26,525 nt of DNA from an uncultured Verrucomicrobiae bacterium (GCA_937957985.1 CALGOH010000222.1:1-26525); one strand, 5' to 3'; shown: positions 15,078-22,338, counted from the first letter of the stretch. Program-made: numbers and translations. Notes: generated by a model not told the origin, from the letters alone.

Positions 15078-16070
15078 TCAGACGCTCAACCCGAGCTGGC
15101 CGAAGGCGACTTCGCGCTCCTCGAGCAGCTCCTTGTTCGAAGCGGCGATCTTCTCCTTCGCGTAGTCGTTGAGCTTGATCCCCTCGACCACGCGCCAGTT
15201 GCCGATGGCATCGACCTTGATCGGCATCGAGGTGATGATGCCGGCCGGCGTGTCGTATTCGCCCTTGGAAATGACGCACACGCTGTGGAAGTCGCCACGG
15301 GTCGGGTTCACGAGGTCGCGCACGGTATCGACCACCGCGTTGGCGGCCGAGGCGGCCGAGGAGGCACCACGGGCGGCGATGATCGCGGCGCCGCGCTTGC
15401 CGACGGTCGGCACGAAGGTGTCCTTGAGCCAGGCCTCGTCCGGGATCGCCTCGGTCGCCTTGCGACGGGCGATCTTAGCATTGAAGAAATCGGGGAACAT
15501 CGTCGGGCTGTGGTTGCCCCACACGCAGAGCTCGCTGACCTCGCTGACCGGGACCCCGGCCTTCTGGGCGAGCTGGGTCTTGGCGCGGTTCTCGTCGAGG
15601 CGGGTCATCGCGAAGAACTGCTCGTCCGGGATGTCCGGCGCGCTCTTCATCGCGATCAGGCAGTTGGTGTTGCACGGGTTTCCGACCACCAGCGTGCGGC
15701 AGGTGGGCTTGGCGTTGTCGTTGATCGCCTTGCCCTGGCCGATGAAGATCTTGCCGTTGATGCCGAGCAGGTCGGCCCGCTCCATGCCCTGTTTGCGCGG
15801 CACCGAGCCGACCAGCAATGCCCAGTCGCAATCCGTAAATCCGGTATTGAGATCGGCGGTGGCGACAACCTCGGTGAGCAGCGGGAAGGCGCAGTCATCG
15901 AGTTCCATTACGACGCCCTTGAGTGCGTCGAGTGCGGGCTCGATTTCGATCAGGTTCAGTGCGACCGGCTGGTCGGGTCCGAACATCTGGCCCGAGGCGA
16001 TGCGGAAGAGAAGGGCGTAGCCGATGTTGCCGGCGGCGCCGGTCACGGCGACTCGAATGGGAGCTTTCAT
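15078..16070 (-). CDS. mdh: Malate dehydrogenase, cytosolic (MDH1-like) type
   Basis: The product is 330 residues and catalyses interconversion of malate and oxaloacetate with NAD. The N-terminal nucleotide fold VAVTGAAGNIGYALLFRIASG carries the glycine motif at about residues 11-17. LVGSVPRKQGMERADLL includes the substrate-binding arginines, VVGNPCNTNCL is a typical cofactor region, TRLDENRAKTQLA carries the Asp-Arg pair, and WGNHSPTMFPD the catalytic His. The pattern matches the eukaryotic-cytosolic-like branch used by many bacteria, not the lactate dehydrogenase branch. It is downstream of the BMC operon on the same strand, separated by 371 bp of repeats. A role in recycling NADH for the microcompartment is possible but unproven; a TCA-cycle role is simplest. 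Confidence 0.96.
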   Translation of the reverse strand: MKAPIRVAVTGAAGNIGYALLFRIASGQMFGPDQPVALNLIEIEPALDALKGVVMELDDCAFPLLTEVVATADLNTGFTDCDWALLVGSVPRKQGMERADLLGINGKIFIGQGKAINDNAKPTCRTLVVGNPCNTNCLIAMKSAPDIPDEQFFAMTRLDENRAKTQLAQKAGVPVSEVSELCVWGNHSPTMFPDFFNAKIARRKATEAIPDEAWLKDTFVPTVGKRGAAIIAARGASSAASAANAVVDTVRDLVNPTRGDFHSVCVISKGEYDTPAGIITSMPIKVDAIGNWRVVEGIKLNDYAKEKIAASNKELLEEREVAFGQLGLSV

Positions 16071-16132
16071 GGTGATGGATGGTGGATGGGAGATGGTGGA
16101 TCGAAGATCCCGCAGGAGGCTTCCCGGTGAAT
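16071..16132. repeat. ATGGTGG-type short-unit array upstream of mdh
   Basis: The sequence just 5' of the mdh start (on the minus strand) is a run of CCACCAT/CCATCC units, seen on the plus strand as GATGGATGGTGGATGGGAGATGGTGG. It gives an mRNA leader rich in C and A, with no Shine-Dalgarno. It is similar to arrays at 18093-18116 and 20341-20360. Confidence 0.55.
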
Positions 16133-16312
16133 GGCCCGAAGGGTCATGAGAACGAAGCCCGGGGCAACGCCCCGGGTGTGGGATCGGGAGAACGAATGCG
16201 GCCCGCAGGGCCGAGAGACCGGTTCTTGCGACCTTTCAGGCCGCGGGGATCTGCGGTGCGGAAACTCCCGGGGCCGTTGGCCCCGGGCTTTGTTCTGACG
16301 ACCCTTCGGGCC
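16133..16312. mobile_element. REP/BIME-like element of about 180 bp with nested inverted repeats
   Basis: The outer arms are 16133-16176 and 16267-16312. The reverse complement of the right arm begins GGCCCGAAGGGTCGTCAGAA and the left arm begins GGCCCGAAGGGTCATGAGAA. Both continue into a GC hairpin built on CCCGGGGC. Two further, more diverged copies of the same 20-bp unit lie inside in opposite orientation (16202-16221 and about 16221-16242). So there are four copies, two per strand. There is no reading frame. The structure resembles REP/BIME units mobilised by REP-associated tyrosine transposases, but no such transposase gene is present here. Confidence 0.7.
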
Positions 16313-16441
16313 GTTGATGGCGACCGCAGGTTGAGGAAGTCCCACGGAGTCGAGCCCGATCGCGGAGTCGCGCGTCTCGGGGCCGCTGATCAGAATCTGG
16401 AATCCCGGATCTCTCAATTTCCCAAGCTCCCAATATCCAAC
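16313..16441. other. Remainder of the aldolase-mdh gap
   Basis: This 129-bp stretch has no gene. Its second part (about 16389-16441) contains degenerate units such as GAATCCCGGATCTCTC and CCCAAGCTCCCAATATCC. These resemble the right arm of the array at 3559-3597, so it is probably another short-unit repeat remnant. No intrinsic terminator was recognised for the BMC operon. Confidence 0.4.
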
Positions 16442-17299
16442 TCAAGCCTCCTTGAGCTGCTTCATGATCAGGTCGGTGATCTGCTGGACGAGGGCTTCGT
16501 CGGGCTCGCCGCCGGAGGATGTCGTCTCGGCATGGCAGGAGCAGGCGGCGGGCTGGGGTGCGGTGTTGACCGTGGTCACCCCGATGTCGCACAGCTCGCA
16601 CTCCTTGAGTTCCTCGAGGCGGTGGTCGGGCATGCCGAGCTTGCGGCGAAGCTGGATGAGTTCCTTGAGCTTGTCGGGACCGTACTGCTTGGGTCCGCCG
16701 ATCTGCATGGTGATGGTGACCGTCTGGCAGAAGGCGTCGGTGTTCTCCATCTTCCAGTAGGCGTCCTCGACGTCCTTGCCCCAGCAGATCACGCCGTGGT
16801 TCTGCATCAGGATCGACTGGTGCTTCTTGGCCAGCGCACCGACCTCGGCGGCGTTCTCCGGCGTGCCGGGGGTCTGGTAGCTGGCGAAGCCGATCTCGCC
16901 GAGGAAGACCTCTGGCTCGGGGATGAGGCAGGACGGCGGGGTGACGCCTGCTACTGCAAACGCCGTAGCATACACAGGGTGGGCATGGACGCAGGACTTC
17001 GCGTTCGGCTCGTTTTTCATGATGCCGAGGTGGGTGTTCACCTCGGAGGTGCGCGGGCGGGTGCCGGCCACCTGGTTGCCGTCGAGGTCGACCATACACA
17101 GGTCGTCGGGCGTCATGAAGCCCTTCGAGATCAGGGTCGGCGTGCAGAGAACGAGGTTGTCGCCCACGCGGACGGTGATGTTGCCGCCGTTTCCATCGAC
17201 GTAGCCCTTGCTCCAGATCCGCTTCCCGATCTGGCAGATGCGTTCCTTCAGCGCCTGGATCTCGGGGGAATAGAAGAACTTCTCGATCTCGCCCGCGGT
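16442..17299 (-). CDS. Class II aldolase (L-fuculose/L-rhamnulose-phosphate type), BMC cargo, start unclear
   Basis: The frame encodes a class II aldolase/adducin-fold enzyme, which would split L-fuculose-1-P or L-rhamnulose-1-P into DHAP and L-lactaldehyde with zinc. Conserved parts are KERICQIGKRIWSKGYVDGNGGNITVRVGDN, CTPTLISKGF, the metal-binding HAHPVYATAFA, and LMQNHGVICWG. The tail has a Cys-rich linker (ACSCHAET) and an amphipathic helix, EALVQQITDLIMKQLKEA, which looks like an encapsulation peptide. The problem: an in-frame TAG (17300-17302) closes the frame upstream, and the first ATG/GTG/TTG is GTG 17167, inside the conserved fold. Initiation might use CTG 17251, or the TAG may be read through from 17530, or the gene may carry a nonsense mutation. 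The family assignment is firm; the start is not. Confidence 0.85.
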   Translation of the reverse strand, partial: TAGEIEKFFYSPEIQALKERICQIGKRIWSKGYVDGNGGNITVRVGDNLVLCTPTLISKGFMTPDDLCMVDLDGNQVAGTRPRTSEVNTHLGIMKNEPNAKSCVHAHPVYATAFAVAGVTPPSCLIPEPEVFLGEIGFASYQTPGTPENAAEVGALAKKHQSILMQNHGVICWGKDVEDAYWKMENTDAFCQTVTITMQIGGPKQYGPDKLKELIQLRRKLGMPDHRLEELKECELCDIGVTTVNTAPQPAACSCHAETTSSGGEPDEALVQQITDLIMKQLKEA

Positions 17300-17530
17300 C
17301 TACGGGTCTCCGCCAGGTTTCCGGTTGTAATCGTCGTCGGGCAGCGCCGGCTCGTGGATGCGGGGCGTGCCGGAGGTGCTGGCCGGCGCACTCCGGCCGG
17401 GAGTGATCTTCTGCTGGCGCAGGAGATCGCGGGCCATCGGGGTCAGGCGGCCGCTCTCGGCGACGGCCGAGAGGTCGCCGCCTTTGGCGATGAGGGCTTC
17501 GATGTCTCGGGCGGTGTAGAGTTTGCTCAT
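17300..17530 (-). CDS. Targeting-like N-terminal segment, in frame with the aldolase and ended by TAG
   Basis: The product is 76 residues. It starts SKLYTARDIEALIAKGGDL, then SAVAESGRLTPMARDLLRQQ, then a Pro/Thr/Ser-rich linker and GGDP before an amber stop. The two helical stretches joined to a flexible linker look like a BMC encapsulation/adaptor peptide. The stop is in the same frame as the aldolase, and the frame continues immediately into TAGEIEKFFYSPEIQALKER. It is therefore most simply the N-terminus of the aldolase cut off by one base change, for example CAG to TAG. It could instead be a separate small cargo adaptor. The ATG lies 8 bp after the stop of the upstream BMC-P gene. Confidence 0.7.
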   Translation of the reverse strand: MSKLYTARDIEALIAKGGDLSAVAESGRLTPMARDLLRQQKITPGRSAPASTSGTPRIHEPALPDDDYNRKPGGDP

Positions 17531-17538
17531 GGCGGGAA

Positions 17539-17835
17539 TCAATCGATGGGTTCGAAAACGTAGCGATCCATCAGCGCGACGGTGATCGCATCGAGCGGGA
17601 TGGGATGGTCGAAGGGTTGGGTCGCCTCGGTGCCCTCGACGTAGAGCACGGCGTCGCCGACGCCCGCGCCGAGCTGGTCGAGCACCACCGGCGTCCAGCC
17701 GGGGCCGACGCCGTCGGGGTTCTTCCCGGAAAGCTCGTCGGGCCCCATGGCGCCGAGCACCTTCCAGCGCGCGCCGCGGAATTGCGGGGCCGCCTGGCTG
17801 AGGGTCACGGTGCCGATGACGCGTCCGGGTTTCAT
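17539..17835 (-). CDS. BMC-P shell vertex protein (EutN/CcmL family), copy A
   Basis: The product is 98 residues, the normal size for the pentameric BMC-P proteins that cap the vertices of the icosahedral shell. Motifs: MKPGRVIGTVTLSQAAPQFRGARWKVL at the N-terminus, and VVLDQLGAGVGDAVLYVEGTEA, the typical D-x-L/G-AG-x-GD-V core, near residues 57-78. A longer upstream frame is rejected because it overlaps the preceding BMC-P gene. The start ATG overlaps the preceding stop as ATGA, suggesting translational coupling. Compared with the other two BMC-P copies it has a longer loop (GPDELSGKNPDGVGPGW). Confidence 0.9.
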   Translation of the reverse strand: MKPGRVIGTVTLSQAAPQFRGARWKVLGAMGPDELSGKNPDGVGPGWTPVVLDQLGAGVGDAVLYVEGTEATQPFDHPIPLDAITVALMDRYVFEPID

Positions 17836-18092
17836 ACGTCGTCGATGAGTCCGAGGATCTGGTTGCGGATCGGGGACGAGTCGTCGTGAACCGTGCCCTG
17901 TGTCCACGAACCGTCGGTGGTGATGAAGACCCGCGAATGGCGCCCGGCTCCGAAGGTGTCGATCGCGGCGATCGGCGAGCCGTTCGACTTCCCGTGTTCG
18001 TCGATCGGGGTGCACAGCACGATGCGCTGACCCTTCAGCGAAGGGTGGGCGATCGTGGCCGTGCAGTGGCCGTCGACTCGGGCGAGGATCAT
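17832..18092 (-). CDS. BMC-P shell vertex protein (EutN/CcmL family), copy B
   Basis: The product is 86 residues. It starts MILARVDGHCTATIAHPSLKGQRIVLCTPID and carries the family core IAAIDTFGAGRHSRVFITTDGS; the last residues (NQILGLIDDV) match the family end. It is short and compact. The start lies right at the end of an ATGGTGG tandem array, so the leader is C/A-rich with no Shine-Dalgarno. Its stop overlaps the start of copy A by four bases. Three different BMC-P genes in one operon is typical of PVC microcompartments. Confidence 0.9.
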   Translation of the reverse strand: MILARVDGHCTATIAHPSLKGQRIVLCTPIDEHGKSNGSPIAAIDTFGAGRHSRVFITTDGSWTQGTVHDDSSPIRNQILGLIDDV

Positions 18093-18250
18093 GATGGTAG
18101 ATGGTGGATGGTGGATCTCGGGTTGTGGGGCTCGGGCTCCGCGGTGCGCGGCGGGAGCCACGCGGTCCTTTGATCTTTGGGTCGGCTTTCTGGGTTGGGT
18201 TCGAAGCGAAAATCTATCATCCACCATCCACCATCGCCGGCGAAGCCGGC
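18093..18250. repeat. Inverted ATGGTGG/CCACCAT arrays inside the BMC operon
   Basis: ATGGTGGATGGTGGAT (18101-18116) and ATCCACCATCCACCAT (18219-18234) are perfect inverted copies, one further base pair extends them, and the loop between is about 102 nt. The loop itself is partly GC-rich (CGGGCTCCGCGGTGCGCGGC near 18131). The element separates the aldehyde dehydrogenase gene from BMC-P copy B, whereas most gaps in the operon are under 35 bp. Confidence 0.75.
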
Positions 18251-19699
18251 TCAGACGATGTTCAATTGATCGACCAGCGTGCAGCGGCGGAAGCGGGTGA
18301 ACGTTTTCGGCGTGGTGATGCCCTCGCCGGTGGTGGTGGCGATCGAGAAGCTGATGTAGCCCTCGCCGCCCATGCCGAGGCCGGCGACGCAGGGGCCGTT
18401 CTTGACGTAGAGGGTGGTGTCCATCTCGCGGCCCATCATGGTCAGGTTGGCGACGTTCATGGAATGGACCATGGCCGAGTGGCGGTAGTTGTGCTCGCTC
18501 TCCCTGGCGATGCGCACGGCATCGGGGAAGCAGCCGGCGCGGACGATGGGCAGCAGCGGCATCATCTGTTCCTCGACGACGAACAGGTCGTCGGCCTCGG
18601 TCTCGGCGATGAGCATCTCGGTCTTCGGGTCGATGCTGAGGCCGGCGATGGCGGCGAGCTTGGCGGGATCGGCGCCGACGTAGGCGCGGTTGAGCACGGC
18701 GTGCGAGCATCCGCCGCCGCCGTCCTTGATGTCGAAGACCTCCTTCTTGATCGCCTCGGCCTGGGCCTTGGTGAGGATCACCGCGCCCTGGCGCTTCAGC
18801 GCGTCGAGCGTTTTGGCATAACTGTCGCCGACGGCGATGATCTGCTTCTCGCCGATGCACAGCAGGTTGTTGTCGAAGCCGCCGCCGAAGATGATGTCCC
18901 TGGCGACCTTGTCGAAATCGAGCGCGTGGCAGTCATCGACCACGACCGGCGGGTTGCCGGGGCCGGCGCAGATGGCGCGCTTGCCGGTCTTCATCGCGGC
19001 ATCGACCACGGCCGGGCCGCCGGTGATGCAGAGCAGCGCGACCTCTGGGGCGGCGCACAGTTCGTTGAAGGAATCGAGCGTCGGCTTCTCGACCGTGCAG
19101 ATGAGGTTGCGGATGCCAAGCTCGGCGGCGATGGCCTCGTTGAACTCGTGGATGGCGGTCGCCGCGCAGGCGGCGCCGCCGGGGTGCGGGTTGACCACCA
19201 CCGCGTTGCCGGCGGCGACCATGTTGACGATGTTGCCGGCGATGGTCGGGATCGAGTGCGTGACCGGGGTGATGGCGCCGATCACGCCCCACGGCGCGGA
19301 TTCCTCCATGGTGATGCCGGCGTCGCCGCTCATCCCGTGGGGGACGAGGAACTCGGTGCCGAGCACGTTGCGGATGCCGTGCAGCTTGCCGATCTTGTGG
19401 TCGAGGCGGCCGATCTTGGTTTCCTCGAACTCGATCTTTCCCCAGCGCTCGGCGTTGTCGAAGCACATCGTCTTGACGATCTCGACGACCTTCGCGCGCC
19501 CGGCCCAGCCGGACTGCCTGAGCTGCTCGAAGCCGCCCTGCGCGGCCTTGGCGGCATCGGCGGCGGAATCGAACACGCCGTGGCGTCCGGGCTTCGACCG
19601 GATGTTCGGGGCGCTGACGGGTGTTGCGGTGCCCGCCTGGATCTTGCTCAGGACCTCGGTGACCACGTCACGGATCGCGGCTTCGCTCAACTGGACCAT
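18251..19699 (-). CDS. pduP: CoA-acylating aldehyde dehydrogenase, BMC cargo (PduP-like)
   Basis: The product is 482 residues. It oxidises an aldehyde (here probably lactaldehyde or propionaldehyde) to acyl-CoA with NAD inside the microcompartment. The N-terminal helix VQLSEAAIRDVVTEVLSKIQAG, followed by an Ala/Pro/Thr linker, is a typical encapsulation peptide. The dehydrogenase fold shows PWGVIGAITPVTHSIPTIAGNIVNMVAAGNAVVVNPHPGG (cofactor region) and FDNNLLCIGEKQ with the catalytic Cys281. ITGGPAVVDAAMKTGKRAICAGPGNPPVVVD is typical of the PduP/EutE branch. It lies 13 bp downstream of the BMC-P copy C gene and upstream of the repeat element at 18093-18250. Confidence 0.95.
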   Translation of the reverse strand: MVQLSEAAIRDVVTEVLSKIQAGTATPVSAPNIRSKPGRHGVFDSAADAAKAAQGGFEQLRQSGWAGRAKVVEIVKTMCFDNAERWGKIEFEETKIGRLDHKIGKLHGIRNVLGTEFLVPHGMSGDAGITMEESAPWGVIGAITPVTHSIPTIAGNIVNMVAAGNAVVVNPHPGGAACAATAIHEFNEAIAAELGIRNLICTVEKPTLDSFNELCAAPEVALLCITGGPAVVDAAMKTGKRAICAGPGNPPVVVDDCHALDFDKVARDIIFGGGFDNNLLCIGEKQIIAVGDSYAKTLDALKRQGAVILTKAQAEAIKKEVFDIKDGGGGCSHAVLNRAYVGADPAKLAAIAGLSIDPKTEMLIAETEADDLFVVEEQMMPLLPIVRAGCFPDAVRIARESEHNYRHSAMVHSMNVANLTMMGREMDTTLYVKNGPCVAGLGMGGEGYISFSIATTTGEGITTPKTFTRFRRCTLVDQLNIV

Positions 19700-19712
19700 G
19701 GGAATCTAACGG

Positions 19713-20027
19713 TTAGCTGTTCTTCGCTTCGTAGGTTTTGTGGCCGAGGATGTTGACCGTATCGACGATGCCGACGATGGCGGCGTCGACCGGCACGGAC
19801 CTGAGTCCGTCGGCCTGGCGGGCGGAGCTGCCCTGCGCGAACATCACCAGCTCGCCCTCGCCGGCACCGAGGGTGTCGATGGCGACGATGGTGTTGCTGC
19901 CCGGCTTGAACGCGCCCGGGTTGTCGGGGTCGGCCAGCATCGGGCGCACCATGAGGAGCTTCCGCCCCTTCATGGTGTCGTCCTTCTTGGTCGAGACGAC
20001 CGATCCGATGACTTTGCCGAGGTACAT
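19713..20027 (-). CDS. BMC-P shell vertex protein (EutN/CcmL family), copy C
   Basis: The product is 104 residues. It starts MYLGKVIGSVVSTKKDDTMKGRKLLMVRPM, the classical EutN/CcmL opening, and has NTIVAIDTLGAGEGELVMFAQGSSAR as the pentamer core. The last part (PVDAAIVGIVDTVNILG) matches the family end. Of the three BMC-P proteins it looks closest to the canonical family. It is 9 bp downstream of the adjacent BMC-H gene and 13 bp upstream of the aldehyde dehydrogenase, well inside the operon. Confidence 0.94.
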   Translation of the reverse strand: MYLGKVIGSVVSTKKDDTMKGRKLLMVRPMLADPDNPGAFKPGSNTIVAIDTLGAGEGELVMFAQGSSARQADGLRSVPVDAAIVGIVDTVNILGHKTYEAKNS

Positions 20028-20036
20028 CGCCGGGGA

Positions 20037-20342
20037 TTATTTGGCGGTCTTCTTGGCCGCGGGTTGGCTGCGGGGGACGATCGTCTCGGTGTCCTCGTGC
20101 GGACGGGCGATGACGTGGGCGCTGATGACCTCGCCGAAGCGTCCGGCGGTTTCGGCGCCGCTCTCGATGGCGGCTTTCACGGCGGCGACGTCGCCGGTGA
20201 TCACGGCGGAGACCATCGCGCTGCCGACGCCCTTCATGGGACCGGTGAGTTCGACGTTCGCCGCCTTGAGCATGGCGTCCGTGCCCTGGACGAGTGCGGT
20301 GAGACCCTTGGTCTCGAGGATTCCGATTGCTTGTTTGGCCAT
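20037..20342 (-). CDS. BMC-H shell hexamer protein (PduA/EutM family), copy 1
   Basis: The product is 101 residues, a single BMC domain: AIGILETKGLTALVQGTDAMLKAANVELTG, a pore segment near GVGSAMVSAVITGDVAAVKAAIESG, and EVISAHVIARPHED. An extra basic tail follows (SQPAAKKTAK). Such proteins form the hexagonal facets of the shell, with metabolites passing through the central pore. The leader before its ATG is a run of ACCAACC-type units with no Shine-Dalgarno. It is separated from ackA by 34 bp. Confidence 0.95.
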   Translation of the reverse strand: MAKQAIGILETKGLTALVQGTDAMLKAANVELTGPMKGVGSAMVSAVITGDVAAVKAAIESGAETAGRFGEVISAHVIARPHEDTETIVPRSQPAAKKTAK

Positions 20343-20362
20343 GGTGGTTGGTGGTTGGTGTT
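20341..20362. repeat. TGGTGGT tandem array before BMC-H copy 1
   Basis: TGGTGGT is repeated with a 7-bp period on the plus strand, directly upstream of the BMC-H start codon (minus-strand mRNA leader rich in CCACCAA). Related G/T-rich stretches precede the other two BMC-H genes (22051-22068 and 22339-22368). Confidence 0.6.
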
Positions 20363-20376
20363 GAGTTTGGGAAAGT

Positions 20377-21558
20377 TCAGTTGGCCTGGAGGAAGCGCGC
20401 GACCTCGCGGGCGATGACGAGTTCCTCGTTGGCGGGGATGACGTGGACCTTCACGCGGGCGTCGGAGGCGCTGATCTCGGCTTCGGTGCCGCGGCAGGCT
20501 TCGTTCTTCCCGGGATCGATGATGACGCCGAATTCTTCGAGTCCGGCGCAGACCTGGGCGCGGAGCTGGGGCGAGTTTTCGCCGATGCCGGCGGTGAAGG
20601 TGATGGCTTCGAGGCCACCCATCTTGAAAACGAAGGAGCCGGCCCAATGGCGGATGCTGTCGATCAGGTGGTCGCGGGCGAGTTGGGCGTCCGGATTTCC
20701 GGCGGCGGCCGCCTCGCGGATGTCGCGGGCGTCGTTGCTGATGCCCGAAAGCCCGAGCAGGCCGCTCTCCTTGGTGAGCTGGCGTTCGGCTTCGGCGACG
20801 TCGATGCCGAGCATCTTGCAGGCGTAGGGGACGGCCATCGAGTCGAGGTCGCCGACGCGGTTGTTCTGCGGCAGGCCGCTCTGCGGGCTGAAGCCCATGC
20901 TCGAGCCGATCGCGACGCCGTCGCGGATGCCGGCGACCGAGCTGCTGCCGCCGAGGTGGCAGGAAACGAGTCGAAGCGGTGCGCCCTCGAACTCACCGGG
21001 ACCATTCACATAAAGTCCGCGGGCGCGGCTGGCGACGTCCTCACGGCCCATGAGTTCGGCAGTGCGCTCGGCGACGAACTTGTGGCTGGCGCCGTGGAAT
21101 CCGTAGCGGCGGATGCCGAGATCGCGCCAGGTCTTCGGGATCGCATACTCCGCCGCGGCGGGAGCGACCCACTGGAAAAAGGCGGTCTCGAAGAGCGCCA
21201 CGCGCCGGGCCTTCGGCAGGCGGCGTTCGAAACAACGGATCCCTTCGGCGTAGGCGGGGTTGTGGGCGGGCGCGACCTCCTTGAAGCCGTCGAGGGCCTC
21301 GAGGACGCGCGCGTCCGCCTCCACACAACCGCTCAGGTCCTTGCCGAGGACCGTCTTGAAGCCGACCGCGTCGAGGTCCTCGTCGCTGACGAGGTGACCG
21401 TCGTCGGCCAGCCGCCCGAGCATCTCGTCGATGCACGGGGTGTATTCCGTCACCCGCTCGAAGCCGCCCTGGGCCAGCAACGACTCGCCGGCACCGTCCA
21501 TGTCGAACAGGCGGTACTTGAACGAGGTCGAGCCGAGGTTGGCGACGAGGATCTTCAT
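20377..21558 (-). CDS. ackA: Acetate/propionate kinase of the BMC operon
   Basis: The product is 393 residues. It converts acyl-phosphate and ADP to acid and ATP. Motifs: KILVANLGSTSFKYRLFDM at the N-terminus (phosphate-binding NxGSxSxK), GFHGASHKFVAER, VSCHLGGSSSVAGIRDG, FSPQSGLPQNNRVGDLD, and FTAGIGENSPQLRAQ near the C-terminus, all as in the AckA family. In the BMC pathway it uses the acyl-phosphate made by PduL; the enzyme itself probably acts outside the shell, as no encapsulation peptide is apparent. It lies between two BMC-H genes and is preceded by a 213-bp repeat-containing gap. Confidence 0.96.
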   Translation of the reverse strand: MKILVANLGSTSFKYRLFDMDGAGESLLAQGGFERVTEYTPCIDEMLGRLADDGHLVSDEDLDAVGFKTVLGKDLSGCVEADARVLEALDGFKEVAPAHNPAYAEGIRCFERRLPKARRVALFETAFFQWVAPAAAEYAIPKTWRDLGIRRYGFHGASHKFVAERTAELMGREDVASRARGLYVNGPGEFEGAPLRLVSCHLGGSSSVAGIRDGVAIGSSMGFSPQSGLPQNNRVGDLDSMAVPYACKMLGIDVAEAERQLTKESGLLGLSGISNDARDIREAAAAGNPDAQLARDHLIDSIRHWAGSFVFKMGGLEAITFTAGIGENSPQLRAQVCAGLEEFGVIIDPGKNEACRGTEAEISASDARVKVHVIPANEELVIAREVARFLQAN

Positions 21559-21771
21559 CGGTGGCGGGATCTTCGGGGTGGTTCCTTCGTTGGAGAGATG
21601 GCTGGCGTCTGGGAGGATTTCGGTAGGATGGATGGGATGGGAAGGATGGAGAGGATATGGATTTTGTTTTCGGAGCGGCTGCGCCGTTTCCGGTTACCAA
21701 TCCCTATCTTCCATCCTCTTCATCCTGATTCATCTTCTACATCATGCGAAAACTCCCGGCGGCTCGCCTGC
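21559..21771. repeat. Inverted GGATGG-type arrays inside the BMC operon
   Basis: This 213-bp gap has no gene. A G-rich array at about 21627-21660 (units GGATGG, GGATGGG, AAGGATGG, AGAGGATATGG) is mirrored by CCTATCTTCCATCCTC and TTCATCCTGATTCATC at about 21704-21741. The centre is a T-rich/GC-rich spacer (TTTTGTTTTCGGAGCGG, GCTGCGCCG). It is the largest gap in the operon, and the plan matches 18093-18250. Confidence 0.6.
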
Positions 21772-22050
21772 TCACCCGATGAAGGGACCGAGCTTCGACA
21801 GGTCGTCGTGCGGGCGGGGGATCACCTGGACGGCGATCACCTCGCCGATCTGGCCGGCGGCTTCGGCACCGGCTTCGACGGCGGCCTTCACGGCGGCGAC
21901 GTTGCCGGTGAAGAACCCGGTCACCAGACCGCTGCCGATCTTCTCCCAGCCGGTCATCTTGACGTCGGCGGACTTCAGTGCGGCGTCGCTCGCCTCCATC
22001 AGCGCGACGAAGCCCTTGCACTCGATCATTCCAATTGCTTCTTGAGCCAT
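21772..22050 (-). CDS. BMC-H shell hexamer protein, copy 2
   Basis: The product is 92 residues: EAIGMIECKGFVALMEASDAALKSADVKMTGWEKIGSGLVTGFFTGNVAAVKAAVEAG, then EVIAVQVIPRPHDDL. The KIGSG pore motif matches the commonest PduA/PduJ/EutM type. It is separated from copy 3 by 18 bp. Three BMC-H genes with different pore segments (VGSA, IGSG, IGGA) suggest hexamers with different permeability. No BMC-T (double-domain) gene is in the operon. Confidence 0.96.
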   Translation of the reverse strand: MAQEAIGMIECKGFVALMEASDAALKSADVKMTGWEKIGSGLVTGFFTGNVAAVKAAVEAGAEAAGQIGEVIAVQVIPRPHDDLSKLGPFIG

Positions 22051-22068
22051 GATTCTTGGTGGTTGGAG

Positions 22069-22338
22069 TTAGGATTGGAAAAACGTCAGCAGGTCCTCGT
22101 GGGGACGTGCCATGACATGGGAGGCGACGAGTTCGCCGACACGGTCGGCGGCTTCGGCCCCGGCTTCGACGGCGGCCTTCACGCTGCCGACGTCGCCCTT
22201 GACCAGCACGGTCAGGTAGGCGCCGCCGATGGAGACCTGCTTGACGAGGCTGACCGAGGCGGCCTTGGCCATCGCGTCGGCGGCCTCGATCGAGCCGGTC
22301 AGGCCCCGGGTTTCAACTAATCCGATGGATTCGCTCAT
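22069..22338 (-). CDS. BMC-H shell hexamer protein, copy 3
   Basis: The product is 89 residues: ESIGLVETRGLTGSIEAADAMAKAASVSLVKQVSIGGAYLTVLVKGDVGSVKAAVEAGAEAADRVGELVASHVMARPHEDL. The pore region reads SIGGAY, differing from the other two copies. It follows pduL by 30 bp. The leader is C/A-rich (derived from TGTTTGTTGGTTTGGTTGTG on the other strand) with no clear Shine-Dalgarno. Confidence 0.96.
   Translation of the reverse strand: MSESIGLVETRGLTGSIEAADAMAKAASVSLVKQVSIGGAYLTVLVKGDVGSVKAAVEAGAEAADRVGELVASHVMARPHEDLLTFFQS

Noticed and set aside
15078..16070. mdh as a firm member of the BMC operon
   Set aside because: It is 371 bp downstream with a REP-like element between, and it looks like an ordinary malate dehydrogenase. 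A link remains only possible.
17300..17302. TAG reassigned to an amino acid across the genome
   Set aside because: TAG ends rph, the lipoprotein gene and both DUF4190 genes at expected protein lengths. Only a local event at the aldolase is supported.
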